Below, piece after piece: positions 23,100 through 34,724 of a DNA stretch of 64,000 nucleotides. The position numbers and the translations under genes are program-made. This DNA is from Escallonia rubra (taxonomy: Eukaryota > Streptophyta > Magnoliopsida > Escalloniales > Escalloniaceae). The notes under the pieces are model-generated. The model was given only the letters and a program-made list of their open reading frames with translations. It searched no databases and was not told the DNA's origin. Within the stretch, counting starts at the first letter, position 1. The number at the start of each line of letters is the position of its first letter. Where the stretch lies: positions 124,001-188,000 of the forward strand of contig JAVXUO010002083.1 in NCBI GenBank assembly GCA_033065855.1, written 5' to 3'.

Positions 23100-24683
23100 T
23101 TAGATCATCAAAGCCTTAAATGGCAACTCAATTAAGGGCAAGAGAGTAAAGATATTGATTGAGACGCATGATTTTCCACATTCCACTGAGAATCCAAATA
23201 TTGCCCTTAAAAGATTCTCTCCAGGTATGTACTTAGTCTTGTACCTCTTCAGATTCTGTTTGTTAGTCATTTGCAGTACTGGGAATGCTCACCCATAACT
23301 CATAAGGGTGAATGGTATCTGGGTTCTTGCTTTGGGTTAGTGTTGAATGGTGATGCTTGAAATTCAGGTGCTGTGTTCACTTTATGTCAATTGTGGAAAA
23401 AGCTTGAGAATTGAGGTGATTTGTGGGGTTGAAATTTTTTGTAGTTGCTTGCTAATTTGTGTTTCATATAGACTATCAGGATTTGGGTCAGTGTCTTTTT
23501 AGTGTTGCTCAAATTCTTGTTTTGACATTTTAGGAAGAACTACAGAATTGATATGACTTTACTTTTACTCTTTCTTGACTAATGTCTGAAGTTTGGACTG
23601 GTTGGTATAGACTACGGATTAACTATAAAGCTTGTAAAAGGATTCTCGTGCATCTTCTGGGTAGGTCTGTTGAAATACAGTTCATATTGTGTGTGAACTA
23701 ATTTGGGTTAAGTTAGGGGGCTTTTGACTACATAGATGAATCAAGAATTGTAACTAAAATATGTGCAACGTGAATCCTCTATCGTTTTCAATAGCGAGAG
23801 GGCTCATTTCAGGTTTTCAGGACATGAACTTCCAGTTATGAATAGTTAGTAACTGGATTCAAGTATGAGGGAGTATGCGCGAGGTTGATTACTCATCTGC
23901 TATGGAACAACAAAAGAACTCGGACAATTTTCTTCGTACTTTTGATTGATTTCAAATGCAGAGAGTGAGCAATTAAAGTTGATTGAACTCAAATGGACAA
24001 GTTTATGAGCTTTTCATGGTTGTATTAAGTCTTGTAACAATCTTATACATCACCATATTTTTATTCAAGCCAAGAAGTTGATATATTCACCGCGTGTGGG
24101 CGGAATAAATGTAAAAAATAATCCGAAGTTAGGTTGGATGGAGGACAATCATTTCAACATTTCAGCAAAAAGTAAATTTTCCTTCTAGTTGACACATTTA
24201 ATGATGGCAAGTACTGCAAGGATGCGAACCTTGATTGACTAGAACCATGGTGCTACAATGCTGCTAGAGAAGCGATTCTTGCCATATTCCACTGTGGACA
24301 GCCCTGGGGGGTTCTTTCACATTTTGTGTTCTTCTTCTTCTTCTTTATTTCATCTACTATGTCCATTTCTACTGCAAAAGATGCTCCATCCTTCCTTTGT
24401 AGTCTTCCTCTCTGTAGTAAAATTCTCTCTCATGCACAAAAGATAAGGATAAGATTCTAGGTTGGTACTGTGTTGGCGTGTTTCTTTTCTTTGGTTGTAA
24501 TGCATTAAGTTTTTGAGCTAATTGCACGTCCATCTTATATATATTGATTCCTCTGACTTACTTTCAGCTATTCTTGCTTACTGCTGTGCTTTTATCTTTT
24601 GAAACTTTGAAACGCCTATCTGTGCCTCTGTAAATTGTACCTTTTTTCCTTCACCAGTTTTTGAATCTTAAGAGAATAGACAA
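23100..24683 (+). promoter_or_regulatory. 5' leader of the WIT gene with a leader intron of about 1.4 kb
   Basis: CCAG|GTATGTAC at 23224/23225 is a good donor, and CCTTTTTTCCTTCACCAG ending at 24657 a good pyrimidine-rich acceptor 26 bp before the ATG. The intervening 23225-24657 is T-rich and has many stops, as expected for an intron. Long introns directly before the start codon often raise expression in plants. The transcription start (somewhere before 23200) is not determined. Confidence 0.55.
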
Positions 24684-27535
24684 ATGGAAACCTATGGCTA
24701 TGCTGCTCAAAACATAGATGTTGGTGATCCAGAACTGGGGGTGTTTTTACACGAAGGTATCTCATCTGATACTAAGGACATGGGAGAAATAGGCAGTGTG
24801 ATGGAAGCTTTAACTAGTGTGGACTTGGATTTGGCGTACTCTTCTGAGAAGTTGGTAAACATGGAAAATCTTTTGATGCATGATTTGGCTTGGGAAATTG
24901 ACTTCGAAGCATTGGCCGCAGATGATATTCCAGTAGACTCCATTGAGAAGGCATTGACATTTGATCTCTTATGTGGTGTTTTAGAATCTGAGGTAAGAGA
25001 GCTGGGCAATTTCATGGGTACTCTTCAAGCTCAAATTTTTGATGCTCGTGGTAAGATATCTTCATGCAGGCATTTGAGAGAATTGTTCATTGTTGTTGAG
25101 GGTAAGTTACATGATTCAGAAGAAGCTTTGAAGCAGTCACAAGAGCATATCCTAGAGATGGAGATGCAGTTGACCAAGTTGCAAATGACATCATTGGCTT
25201 TTAACCGCAATGATTGTAAGTTATATTTATCAGTTAAAAATGAACTTACTTTAGCCTTGATGAAGAAGATGTTTGCTTTGATGGATTGGATATTCTGACT
25301 CATGCTTATTCCCAGGGACATACAATAGTGGTCTGGGATTATCAGATGATTTTCAAATTTCAGACGTAAATGTGAAGGCACAACAAAGACATATTCTGAG
25401 AATGCTGGAGAAGTCTCTTGCAAGAGAGCTAGATCTTGAGAAGAAACTAACCGAGTCAAAGCAAAACGAAGAAGATCTAAAACTAAAGCTGCGTTTAACA
25501 GAACAAGTGGCTCTCTGCATGGAAGAGGCATCAGAGGTTGTTTGGGGTAGGTTTTTAGAGGCAGAAAATGCAGCAGAGGTGCTGATGGGAATTTCAAAGG
25601 AACTGTTGGGCCGACTTCAAATACTAAACTTCACCCGAAATGGCTCAATTCAACGCGAAGACGAGATGAAATCTAAACTCCTAGATTGCACAGAGCAGTT
25701 GAAGGCCAAAGAAACTGCTATAGAAAAGCTCAATAACGGTATTGCACAGCTTATAGTGGATAATTCTGAAGTACTTATTTTGAGAGAAAAAGTTTCTTTG
25801 CTTGAAAAACAACTAAGAGAATCTGAGTCTGAGCTGAAGAAGGTGAAGGCATCCAATGAAGCAAGTCAAGAGCAACTTAGTGAAATGGACAGTGTAGTCG
25901 AGTCTCTGAAAGAAAACGTTTTTGCAGCAGAAACTAGGGCCGAAACTGCTGACACGAAGATTTCGCAGATTACGGAGACAAATTTGGAACTAACGGAAGA
26001 GCTAGGGTTTCTTAAAGGTAGTAATGATAGTAGCACTAAGAAGGTGAGCTTACTTGAGAAGCAGCTCAGAAAATTAGAACTTCAATTACAACATGCAAGG
26101 GCATCCTCTGAAGCAAGTCAGGAGCAGCAGAACATGCTATATTCTGCAATTTGGGATATGGAGACTCTAATTGAAGAACTGAAACAGAAGGTTTCTAAAA
26201 CCGAAATCAAGACAGAGAATGCAGAAGAGCAATGCATTGTATTATCTGAAAGTAATTTAGAACTCAATAAGGAAATAGATTTCCTGAGGGAGAGAGTAGA
26301 GTCCCTAGAGACCTCTTTGAATCAAGCTAATGTTGAACAATTAGCGAGTGCAAAGGACATTAAGATCAAGACCAGTCTTATTATGGATATGGTTATACAA
26401 CTAGCCACAGAAAGGGAGCGCATAAAGAAACAGGTATTTACATTTTTACACTTGTAATTCCAACATCGTATGTAGCTTAACTCATCCTTGTGAATTCAGT
26501 ATCTGAACATTTTTATAGTTTGACACGTCATTATGTCTAAACATTTGAAACTGAATCTTCATTTCATCAAGTGTAAGAATTGATTGAATTTTTCTGCAGT
26601 TGTATTCTTTAGGACAGGAAAACAGATACCTAACTGGGAAGTTGCAGAAAACAAAGAATGATGAGGGTGGTGATCACAATAAGGACTTGCCATTTGCTGC
26701 AGGTGTATCCAATGCTACTTGTGCAGAATCTTTACAAGAACTGAAAACACAATCCTCATCTAAAAGTTTGTTAGTAAGTACTCCTTTTGACTTCTCTTAT
26801 TCTTCTTAAATGTCTAACGAAGATATGCCTAGTGCCAGTCTGGGTTGTTAATGATGAAAGACATTTTAGGTCTGACTTGTTGGTGAATTTAGGTCCAACA
26901 ATTGAGATGTCCTTGTAATTCCTGCATATTTAAGTTTAACTTTTAAAACGCCTTTAGCCTGTGAGGGCCTCACAAATCTGGAATCATGTAGCCCTAGTCC
27001 AAGTACTTTGGGACAAGGCTTTTGGAATCATGCAATTACGCATTGATTCCAATCAATGTACTCATTAGCAATATAGTCCATAATGCAGCCACATGATGAA
27101 CGCAACTTCTCCCATCTAATTAATCAGTGGTTGTATTGAAGATAAGCACAACTACCATAACCTGTCACCGACTGTACTAATTAAGATGTTCATTGATCTT
27201 CGAAGATTGTAAGTGTAGTACTACCTGCATTCTGGTGGACCTTCAACTATTGGTGGACGTAGTAACTTATCGTTCTTAAGTTTAAAAATTCTTATGATCT
27301 GCAGGTTACCGAAATATCAGAAGATGCACCTGCATGTGTGACTGAAGTGGAATCTTACATTTCTGCGAATAGTGACACTACTTTAGATCAGAAGTTGGAG
27401 ACTGAGAGACCACAAGAGGCAGTGCAATCTAATCGAACGTTCATCTTTAGGGCAATCCTCGTTTTATTGCTGTCAGGATTAGCAACATATCTGTTTAGCA
27501 AGAAACCAGCGTTCCTGTTCTCTTGTGATGGCTAA
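24684..27535 (+). CDS. WIT1: WPP domain-interacting tail-anchored protein (WIT type)
   Basis: This is a plant nuclear-envelope coiled-coil protein. WIT proteins bind WPP-domain RanGAP and WIP proteins and, with myosin XI-i, act in nuclear movement and shape. The coding exons are 24684-25215, 25316-26433, 26600-26773 and 27305-27535. All introns are GT-AG with consistent phases (T|GG at the first junction), giving 684 residues. Residues 1-177 form the mostly helical N-terminal region, with DLAWEIDFEALAADDI. QRHILRMLEKSLARELDLEK and CMEEASEVVWGRFLEAENAA are WIT signatures, and a long heptad-rich coiled coil follows. The last exon ends in a tail anchor, FRAILVLLLSGLATYLFSKK, and a short lumenal tail. 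The start is chosen because it is the first ATG after the leader acceptor. Whether this is the WIT1 or WIT2 orthologue is not resolved; both share these features. Confidence 0.9.
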
Positions 27536-28085
27536 CCATCACCACTTGATGTTGTACATACATTTTTCTGCATATATTGTTGACCGCGTAAATTGTACAT
27601 TTAAAAGGTTACATTTTTTCTTCTTCTTGTTCAAGTGAGTTAATCGGGAGTAGTAGATTGTACATATTGGATTCCTCTACCATCCATTGAACAAAGCTTG
27701 TGTTCTTATTATCAAAACAAAATGTCCCCAAAGACTGTATATGGTTCTTTACGTGCTGTAGTTGCTTTACTGTGTACTTGCTTATTACATTTCTCAAGGA
27801 GACTCATTCCCAACTTCTCTGAAGTCCAAAATCAACTCAACAAACAATTTCTAAAACCACTGCCAACACAACGTCGAAGTGCTATCAATGAGCTATAGCA
27901 ACACTTTTTTTTGGGTTAGCTATAAGGGGATTCATTATAACCTACAAATAAGGGAGAGGCTTAAAGCTGCTTGATTCAGTAGCCAAAGTAGAAGTCAATA
28001 ACATATGCTACTAGTATAAGTTACTAATCCGTATGGAACTGGGTTTACCGGCTAGACACTTTAGTTTCGGCGAAACTGGAGAATG
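27536..28085 (+). other. 3' UTR and downstream flank of the WIT gene
   Basis: After the stop, CTAACCATCACC…TTGTACATACATT resembles the sequence after the broken WIT tail at 56480-56550, so this flank was part of the copied segment. Several AT-rich stretches could serve as poly(A) signals; none is decisive. Confidence 0.5.
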
Positions 28086-28093
28086 CTTCTAAC

Positions 28094-28435
28094 ACCACAA
28101 GAAAATAGGTTTTCAGCAATGGACTTTTGAAAGGAATGGAATCCGTCACTAAAAGTTATTTTTACATACAGACTTCACTGAAGAAATGCTTTTTGTTAGA
28201 ATAGGCAAGAAAAACTATTAGCGAATGGAATTTTCTGCCGCAGAGCACTTTTTACCAAGTGACATGCACGAAGAACTTTTGGCGATGAAATATTCGGTTA
28301 GCTACAATGATTTTTGTTGTTGTTACACTTTTAATTTTTTCTTGTTTGGAATTTCAAAAGCGCAATTTAGCGAAGGACTATTCGTGACGAAACGCTTCCA
28401 TGCTTAATTCATTGTTTTTCCCTTGTTGCTACTTG
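28094..28435. mobile_element. CACTA-like small element (uncertain)
   Basis: The left end CACCACAAGAAAATAGG resembles the CACTACAAGAAAAATA tip at 61506, followed by CCGTCACTAAAAG-type subterminal sequence. The right side (CGTGACGAAACG … TTTTTCCCTTGTTGC) is a poor inverted match. It may be a decayed miniature CACTA element. Confidence 0.35.
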
Positions 28436-28699
28436 CTACAGACTTTGGGCAACCAATGATTCCATCGATAAGACTTTAGTTCTGAAAACAGAAATGCTAT
28501 CCTTTCTTGTTTCATCACAGATTCACAGCGCCTACATTCCCTTACCCCCTTCCTCCACCAGCGCTTGCACAGCGCCCCACTGCTGTTCCTTTATCTGCTC
28601 CGCTGCCTTATCCTACCCCCACCCCCAACCCATGCTACCCCTGCCATCTATAACATTGCGATGGAAATGTATTTCACAACTAGAATATTTTAGTGTCAC

Positions 28700-29230
28700 T
28701 GGTCATTTAATGTCTTTCATGCAGTGTACCTCAGTAGTTATAGCATTTGCTAATTGTGTTTTGAGTAGGTTTACTCATAATCCCGAGAAAGTCCGTTGGA
28801 ATGTGAGATTAGAAGGATGGATGGATGCAACCGGGCGACGGACTCTGATGGTACAAAGACCAAAATTGGTTGGATATTTACTATATGTGAAGTTGCAGGT
28901 TCCAAGAAGCAAACTCTGATTTCACATTCTACTATGGAGTGTGTTCTTTCGCAATAACAATGAAAAAGGCGGAATGACTTAGATACCTACTACTAGAGAT
29001 TGCTTTATGGCCGAAGCCAACATCTGCTACCTCTGTATTATGCGATAATGAGATAGCATTAACACGACATATGATAAGGTTTATAATGAAAAGTCTAGAC
29101 ATATAAGTCTAAGACACAACTATTCTAGAGGACAACTCAGAAAATTAGTTGTTACAATTAGTCATGTGAAGTACAAATGACATTTGGCGGATCTCTCTAT
29201 GATAGATTTAGGAGGGGATTTGGTAGGAGT
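28700..29230 (+). pseudogene. Decayed Ty1-copia reverse transcriptase end and RNase H
   Basis: Frames shift repeatedly, but the order is that of a copia polyprotein C-terminus: MQCTSVVIAFA (usually M-CTRPDIA-A), LSRFTHNPEKVRWN, SKKQTLISHSTMES, KKAEWLRYLLLEIALWPKP, LCDNEIALTRH. Several stops and frameshifts make it non-functional. The sequence that follows (to about 29560) may be the element's untranslated end and LTR, but no paired LTR was found. Confidence 0.65.
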
Positions 29231-29672
29231 GATTCAAAGGGAGATCCGTTTAAAGTTGTTAGAATTATAGGTAACATGCATGTGAAAACTAATTAGACAC
29301 GAGAGCAACTTTTGATCTTCTAGTTGAATAACCACTTTTATTTACCTTGATGCACTAGATAAATGATGACTTTGATCGTCATGTCATCTCAAGGTAGTGC
29401 ATACATGTACGGAGAACAAGAAGAGGGTATGTATTATTCTTTTAATATATCTATGTCCGTAAAAGACGGTGCATGTCGTACCAGTGCACTTTATTAGGTT
29501 TACCTATATAAGTGCAAGACGTTGGACATTCTATGAGACTTAAGTTTGTCTCTAAAGCACTTATGAAAACACTAATATGTAGCATAAGGCCTTTAGTGTA
29601 TAGTTTAAAATTTTAGTTGTTTTACAACGGCAGTAACTGATGAATCACCAAGAATTCTGAGTTCGAGGCTAA
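29231..29672. other. Probable 3' remainder of the copia relic
   Basis: Non-coding. Phrases such as GTGCAAGACG after TACCTATATAA suggest LTR-like sequence, but no boundaries can be set. Confidence 0.3.
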
Positions 29673-30497
29673 TGGTGTGTTTGATAACTCATTTCAGTAC
29701 TTGAAACTTAAAATTTTCAATGTTTTTTAATTAAGTGCGTTGGATAACGCTTGACATTGTATCATTAAAACAATTAAGTCCTACAAAAGATAAACTAAAA
29801 TTTTAAGTCAGGGTAGACTTACTAATGCTTATCACTTAATTCTAAGTGAGATGGTTAAAATTTATTAAACATAAATTTACATGAAAAGAATAATTACCAC
29901 CATGATGCTTCCTCAATTAATTTGCTGGCACTATCGCTTCCACTAGACTATAACAACAACCACAACCATTATTCCCTTTTGCTACCGCCACAACAATTAC
30001 CATGACCTAGTTAGTAGTTACTACCACCACCACCACCACAAGGACATTGCGACCTCCACAACACCATTGCCGCTGTCATTACGTTTATGTCCATCAAAAT
30101 CATCTAAATATCCACTACACTTCAACTTCTGCCATGACCGCCATATCGACATAGAGTTGTCAAACGGGCCGGGCGGCCCGCGGGCTGGCCCGACCCGGCC
30201 CGGTTTCGGCCCGGGCTGGCCCGGCCCCGTGGATGAACAGTAACGGCCCGCACACATAGGGCCTGGGGCCTGGGCCTGGACCAGGCCTGAAAATTCTGGA
30301 AAACGGCCCGGCCCGGCCCGGCCCGGTTTTGGCCCGGGTTTGGCCCGGCCCGGTTTCGGCCCGGGCTTGGCCCGGTTACCTGGCCCGGTCTGCGGCCCGG
30401 TTTTTGGCCCGGTTTTGGCCCCACCATTTTTTGAATCTTTTGCTTTTTTCCCCCCTTACTTCTCCCCCTTTTTCAAACTTCCACTTTTACCCCCCCA

Positions 30498-31032
30498 ACA
30501 GCTATATAACGGCTAGTTTGGGGGGTATTTTAGTCTAACCTATATTTTCCAACTCCTTTACACTCTTACCCTCCCCAACAACTATAAACGGATAGTTTGT
30601 AGGGGTATTTTGGTCTTTTGTGAAGTTTCTAAAATCTATAAATTCACACCATTTCTCTCCAATTTTTCACACCAATCTTCTTACTCTCTTCTTACTCTCA
30701 CAACAAGCTTTGCTACTAGTTTCCTCTCCAATTACTAGTCTTGCTAATTACTACTAGTATTTAGTAATTAATACTCTTGTTTATTAATTACTAGTCTTGC
30801 TAAATTCTTTTTAATTACTCTTACTCTCTAATATTTGTTACTCGTTCATTCTTTTAATTACTACTAGTATTTACTAATTAGTACTCTTGTTTATTAATTA
30901 CTAGTCTTGTTAAATTCTTTTTAATTACTAACTCTCTAATATTTGTTACTCGTTCATTCTTTTAATTGTTATTTCTTATTACTACTCTTATACTTGTGTA
31001 TTTAGTTACTCTTACAAAGTTTAGCGTGAAAT
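30498..31032 (+). promoter_or_regulatory. Promoter and leader of the hAT transposase
   Basis: A TATA box (TCTATAAAT) lies at 30635-30643. Upstream, a unit of about 80 bp (ACGGCTAGTTTGGGGGGTAT against ACGGATAGTTTGTAGGGGTA) is repeated. Downstream, a unit of 110 bp starting at about 30747 is repeated once, to about 30966 (CTACTAGTATTTA…TCGTTCATTCTTTTAATT). Both are in the untranslated region, so they may influence transcription or simply be slippage products. Confidence 0.55.
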
Positions 31033-33309
31033 ATGTCTGGATTATTGAACAAAATGAGGCGTGCAACGTCATCACGAAAGAAATCATCATCATCGCAAGC
31101 ACCACCACCAGCACAAGCGCCAGCGCCACGGCCATCAGAAACACCAATCCAAGCACCAACACAACCATTCGTTCGTGGACGAATGAGTACAGGCTCTATG
31201 ATAGATACCCAAGCCAATTGGGAGTTCAATCAAAACATTCCAGATTTTGAATACACGCCTGATGAAGACCCCCCGCATTATAGTCAAGGACGCAGCTCGG
31301 TTGGCGAAGCTACTACTCAGTGGCATAATCTCAACCCTATGCCTGGTCATGATGAAGAAGGGCCGAGCAATGCCTCCGATAACGTGCCAGAAGTCCAGAA
31401 GGGGAAAAAGAAGAAAGCCGAGTGTTGGAATCATTTCGACGTAATTACGGTGGACGACACCCGAAAAGCTCGATGTAAGTACTGTCTTAAATTATTTTCG
31501 ACCGGTAGTGGTAATGGACATCTTAACAGGCATTACCCTGGGTGTGCACCTCGACAAGGCCACGTCGAACCTACCCAAACGCAGTTATCTTTTGACGGTA
31601 AGTTATTTGTTTATAATCAGCGAGAGCAAAGAGACGGTCTCGCTGAATTTGTTATTCACGATGAACAAGCCTTTTCTTTTGCCGATAATCCTAAGCACTC
31701 TAGATATATGAACACCTACGTTCAACCTTTGTACAAAAAGGTTCATAGAAACACAACGAGGTCCGATGCACTCCGACAGTACAAGGCTGCCAAAGCACGC
31801 CTTATCGATTATTTCGATAAATTTGACGGTAAAGTTAGTCTTACTTCTGATATTTGGCAATCTCCTTATACTTTTGTTAGTTATTCTTGTGTGACCGCTC
31901 ATTGGATTGATGCAGATTGGGTTATGCACAAGAGAATCATCGCTTTCGAGCACTTCCCTTATCCGCACGATGGAATGAACATTGCTACTCTTATATTAAA
32001 AGCATGCAACACATTTAAAATTAAGGATAAGATTATGAGTGTTAGTTTTGATAATGCTTCTAATAATAAAGCTGCTGTTGCAGCTTTAAAGGAGACGCTT
32101 CAACCTGTACTTGATGGTGAATTATTTCATGTTCGTTGTGTTTGTCACATTATTAACTTAATTGTTCAAGATGGTTTAGCTGCTGCAGGAGATATTCTGC
32201 TCAAAATGAGGGGTATGACAGCGTATGTTAATGGCTCGAGTTTGAGAACACAACAATTTAAAACGTTGTGTGTTCAATATAATATGCCTCGCAGGAGAGC
32301 AGTTACAGATGTGGTCCACAGGTGGAACTCTACATACCACATGCTTTTACACATTCTGGCATACCGAGAAGTCTACACGCATTTTCTACTAACCCAGTTC
32401 CCAGCCGGCTTGCCAACTCAAGAGGAATGGCAGATGGCCACATACCTAGCTGAATTTTTGGAGGTATTCTACACGTCTACCAATTTATTGTCTGGTACGT
32501 ACTATCCCACCTCTCCTCTCGCTGTAATAGAAATTCTGAAGATGGCTACAATGTTAACAAAATGGAGATATATAGGACCCTTTAGGGAAATAGTACAAGT
32601 GATGGATCAAAAATTTAATAAATATTGGAGGAAACTGCCTGCTATTTTTACTGTGGCTACTTGTTTAGATCCTAGGTTAAAGTTGCATGGCGTGAACGGC
32701 TCGATACAAGAGATATCGAAATTAATGCGCTACACAGCAGAGGACACAACCTTGCTCACAGCAAAAGTGAGCAAGAGGTTTGAGGACTTGTTCAACCTCT
32801 ATCGTAATTCTGCTGACGTGCGCGGGCGAGCTACATCATCATCCACTGCTGAGAGGTATTATGCGCCATACCTTCAAGGCTTTGAACATCTAGTAGCAAG
32901 ACAACTACCAGGTGAAGGTACTTCTAATTCGGGAGGTTCGTATAATTTTTCCTCTTTTAATGAGATTGGTGTATATGCAAATACTGATCATTATTCTGAT
33001 TTATCAAGGCAAGAACAGATTAATTTTAATTTGTTAAATTTTTGGAAACAAAATCAAAACATGTATAAAACTTTATCCCAAATTGCACGGGATGTACTGC
33101 CAGTGCAAGCCTCCACGGTTGCTTCAGAGTCGGCATTTTCAGCAAGCGGGAGGGTTTTGGATGACAGGAGGAGTCGTCTTAACCCCGAGTCGCTCGAGCT
33201 ATGTGTATGTTGGAAGGATTATCTTGATGCGAAATACCGCGAGCAAGATAAACCGATTGATGATAGGAAGAGCAGTGACTCGGATATTGAAGTACTTCCG
33301 GATGATTAG
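31033..33309 (+). CDS. hAT-family transposase (BED zinc finger, RICESLEEPER/Ac-like)
   Basis: This 758-residue protein catalyses cut-and-paste movement of the enclosing element. The order is: a low-complexity Ala/Pro/Ser N-terminus; a BED zinc finger at about 131-172 with CKYC at 148-151, a downstream HLNRH and a following Cys; a transposase core with SLTSDIWQSPYTFVSYSCVT and VSFDNASNNKAAV; VRCVCHIINLIVQDG; the RWNSTYHML block; and a C-terminal hAT dimerisation domain (about 655-730) with LPVQASTVASESAFSASGR and RSRLNPESLELCVCWKDY. Length and domain order are normal for active hAT transposases, and no stop or frameshift is seen. The start is the first ATG after the leader and gives full length. 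Such genes can also be domesticated, but the surrounding TIRs argue for a live transposon. Confidence 0.93.
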   Translation: MSGLLNKMRRATSSRKKSSSSQAPPPAQAPAPRPSETPIQAPTQPFVRGRMSTGSMIDTQANWEFNQNIPDFEYTPDEDPPHYSQGRSSVGEATTQWHNLNPMPGHDEEGPSNASDNVPEVQKGKKKKAECWNHFDVITVDDTRKARCKYCLKLFSTGSGNGHLNRHYPGCAPRQGHVEPTQTQLSFDGKLFVYNQREQRDGLAEFVIHDEQAFSFADNPKHSRYMNTYVQPLYKKVHRNTTRSDALRQYKAAKARLIDYFDKFDGKVSLTSDIWQSPYTFVSYSCVTAHWIDADWVMHKRIIAFEHFPYPHDGMNIATLILKACNTFKIKDKIMSVSFDNASNNKAAVAALKETLQPVLDGELFHVRCVCHIINLIVQDGLAAAGDILLKMRGMTAYVNGSSLRTQQFKTLCVQYNMPRRRAVTDVVHRWNSTYHMLLHILAYREVYTHFLLTQFPAGLPTQEEWQMATYLAEFLEVFYTSTNLLSGTYYPTSPLAVIEILKMATMLTKWRYIGPFREIVQVMDQKFNKYWRKLPAIFTVATCLDPRLKLHGVNGSIQEISKLMRYTAEDTTLLTAKVSKRFEDLFNLYRNSADVRGRATSSSTAERYYAPYLQGFEHLVARQLPGEGTSNSGGSYNFSSFNEIGVYANTDHYSDLSRQEQINFNLLNFWKQNQNMYKTLSQIARDVLPVQASTVASESAFSASGRVLDDRRSRLNPESLELCVCWKDYLDAKYREQDKPIDDRKSSDSDIEVLPDD

Positions 33310-34150
33310 GTAATTTGTTTTTATTTTCCTCTTTTGATCCTTTTGGTTGACGTTGCAGATTTCTTGATCTTTGATTGCTGATATTTTGGATAGACATGCA
33401 TTATTATTTTGATTGTTAGAGTTTTAAGAATAAATTTTTTCACAAAATATACTTTTTTCCATATATATAAAATAATTTTTTACACGCAAGATATATATTT
33501 TTTTGTATATATAAAAAAATAGGTAACTTCGCCTGTTTGTTTACAAGCAGACGGTCCCACGCCCGGATAAAAGGAGGAGGGCCTATGAACACATTTATTA
33601 TAATGAACACCTTTAGCCAGAGACTTCTAAGATTTAATGGTGGCAATCTCAAATGTTGTTGAAATAACTTTTAGAAAATATGTGTTTAGAGATAACAAAT
33701 CTGCGAAATATACATGTTCACGATGAGAGATCATCATCAACGATATTCTCGCAAACATTCTTACGCAAACATTCTTACATTAGCCCTTGGGCTCAGAAAC
33801 TGTACATTTGGAATAAAGAAATTGCAGGGTTATTAGGCTTTATTAAGAAGTTTGTTAGGTAAGATATTCCTAACTTGCTGATCTTGGCCATTCCATTGTG
33901 CCTTTGTAAGTTTCTTCCACTTAAAGAACCCTAGAAACTGAGTATTTGCTAACAAGAAACATCAGCAAAGCTTGCCCTCATCACTTTCTCATTTTTGAGA
34001 ACATTAGGTTGATTAATTTGAAGTTGGTTTACTATTAAAACATTTTGTGAAAGTTGCGCATGTTAAATAAGATTTAATCAAAGTTTCAACAGTTCAGACC
34101 GGTCATTTAAGTAATATGCATCTAAAACTCCCTATCTTTAAAATTGAATA
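33310..34150 (+). other. 3' region of the hAT element
   Basis: Untranslated. AT-rich with TATATATAAAAT runs and no second frame. An A run of about 22 at 34151-34172 precedes the GC-rich subterminal array. Confidence 0.5.
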
Positions 34151-34724
34151 AAAAAAAAAAAAAAAAAAAAAGGGCCCGGGCCCGGCCCAAGCCCGGCCCT
34201 AAATATTGGGCTTAGGGCCTGGGCCTGGACCAGGCCTAGGATTTCCTTCGCCAGGCCCGGCCCGGCCCGGCCCGTTTTCCCCCTCACTTGGCCCGGCCCC
34301 GGCCCGGCCCGTTAGCAGGCCCGATGGGCTTGGGCTGGGCCGGCCCAAGCCCGGCCCTTTGACACCTCTATATCGACACCTATCGCTACCATCACCATTA
34401 CCAATACCATATCTTCATACATCACTATTGTCACCATTGACACATTTTCGCTGCCGCCGCCACAACCACCACCACCAATATTACTCCATCTCCACTGTTG
34501 TCGTCGCCACCACCACTAACACGATTTTGGGAAACAAAAAAGTCATAGAGGACATCAATAAATGCATAATTTTGGTAAATAAAATAATTTTCAGACATTT
34601 ACTTTTGGTTTACCAAACTGGTTAACTTAATTTTGAGTGAAAATTCAATCGCTTAAAATTTTCAGTTTCACGAATTTAGAGCCAAACTTTTCAGCACTTA
34701 AATTTAGTTATATCAAACAGCCCT

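Larger units (their letters stand above)
30152..34370 (+). mobile_element. Complete hAT (Ac-type) transposon, 4219 bp
   Basis: The terminal inverted repeats are TAGAGTTGTCAAACGGGCC at the left and, inverted, TAGAGGTGTCAAAGGGCCGG at the right. Perfect 8-bp target duplications TATCGACA lie at 30144-30151 and 34371-34378. The subterminal regions (30170-30420 and 34172-34350) are dense arrays of GGCCCGG/CCGGGCC, probably transposase-binding sites. One uninterrupted transposase gene lies inside. Clean ends, perfect duplication and an intact frame indicate a recent insertion. Confidence 0.93.
29673..34724. mobile_element. Tourist/Harbinger-like element split by a hAT transposon
   Basis: The outer ends are inverted: left TGGTGTGTTTGATAAC at 29673 and right, read inverted, AGGGCTGTTTGATATAAC from 34724. 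TAA occurs on both sides (29670-29672 and 34725-34727), the Harbinger-type target duplication. The two halves (29673-30151 and 34371-34724) have CCA/CAC-skewed inner parts that join into one core if the hAT element is removed. The original element was about 0.8 kb and non-autonomous. Confidence 0.55.

Noticed and set aside
30021..30538. Gly/Pro/Arg-rich frames near 30150-30500 and 34206-34625
   Set aside because: Products of GGCCCGG subterminal repeats of the hAT element.
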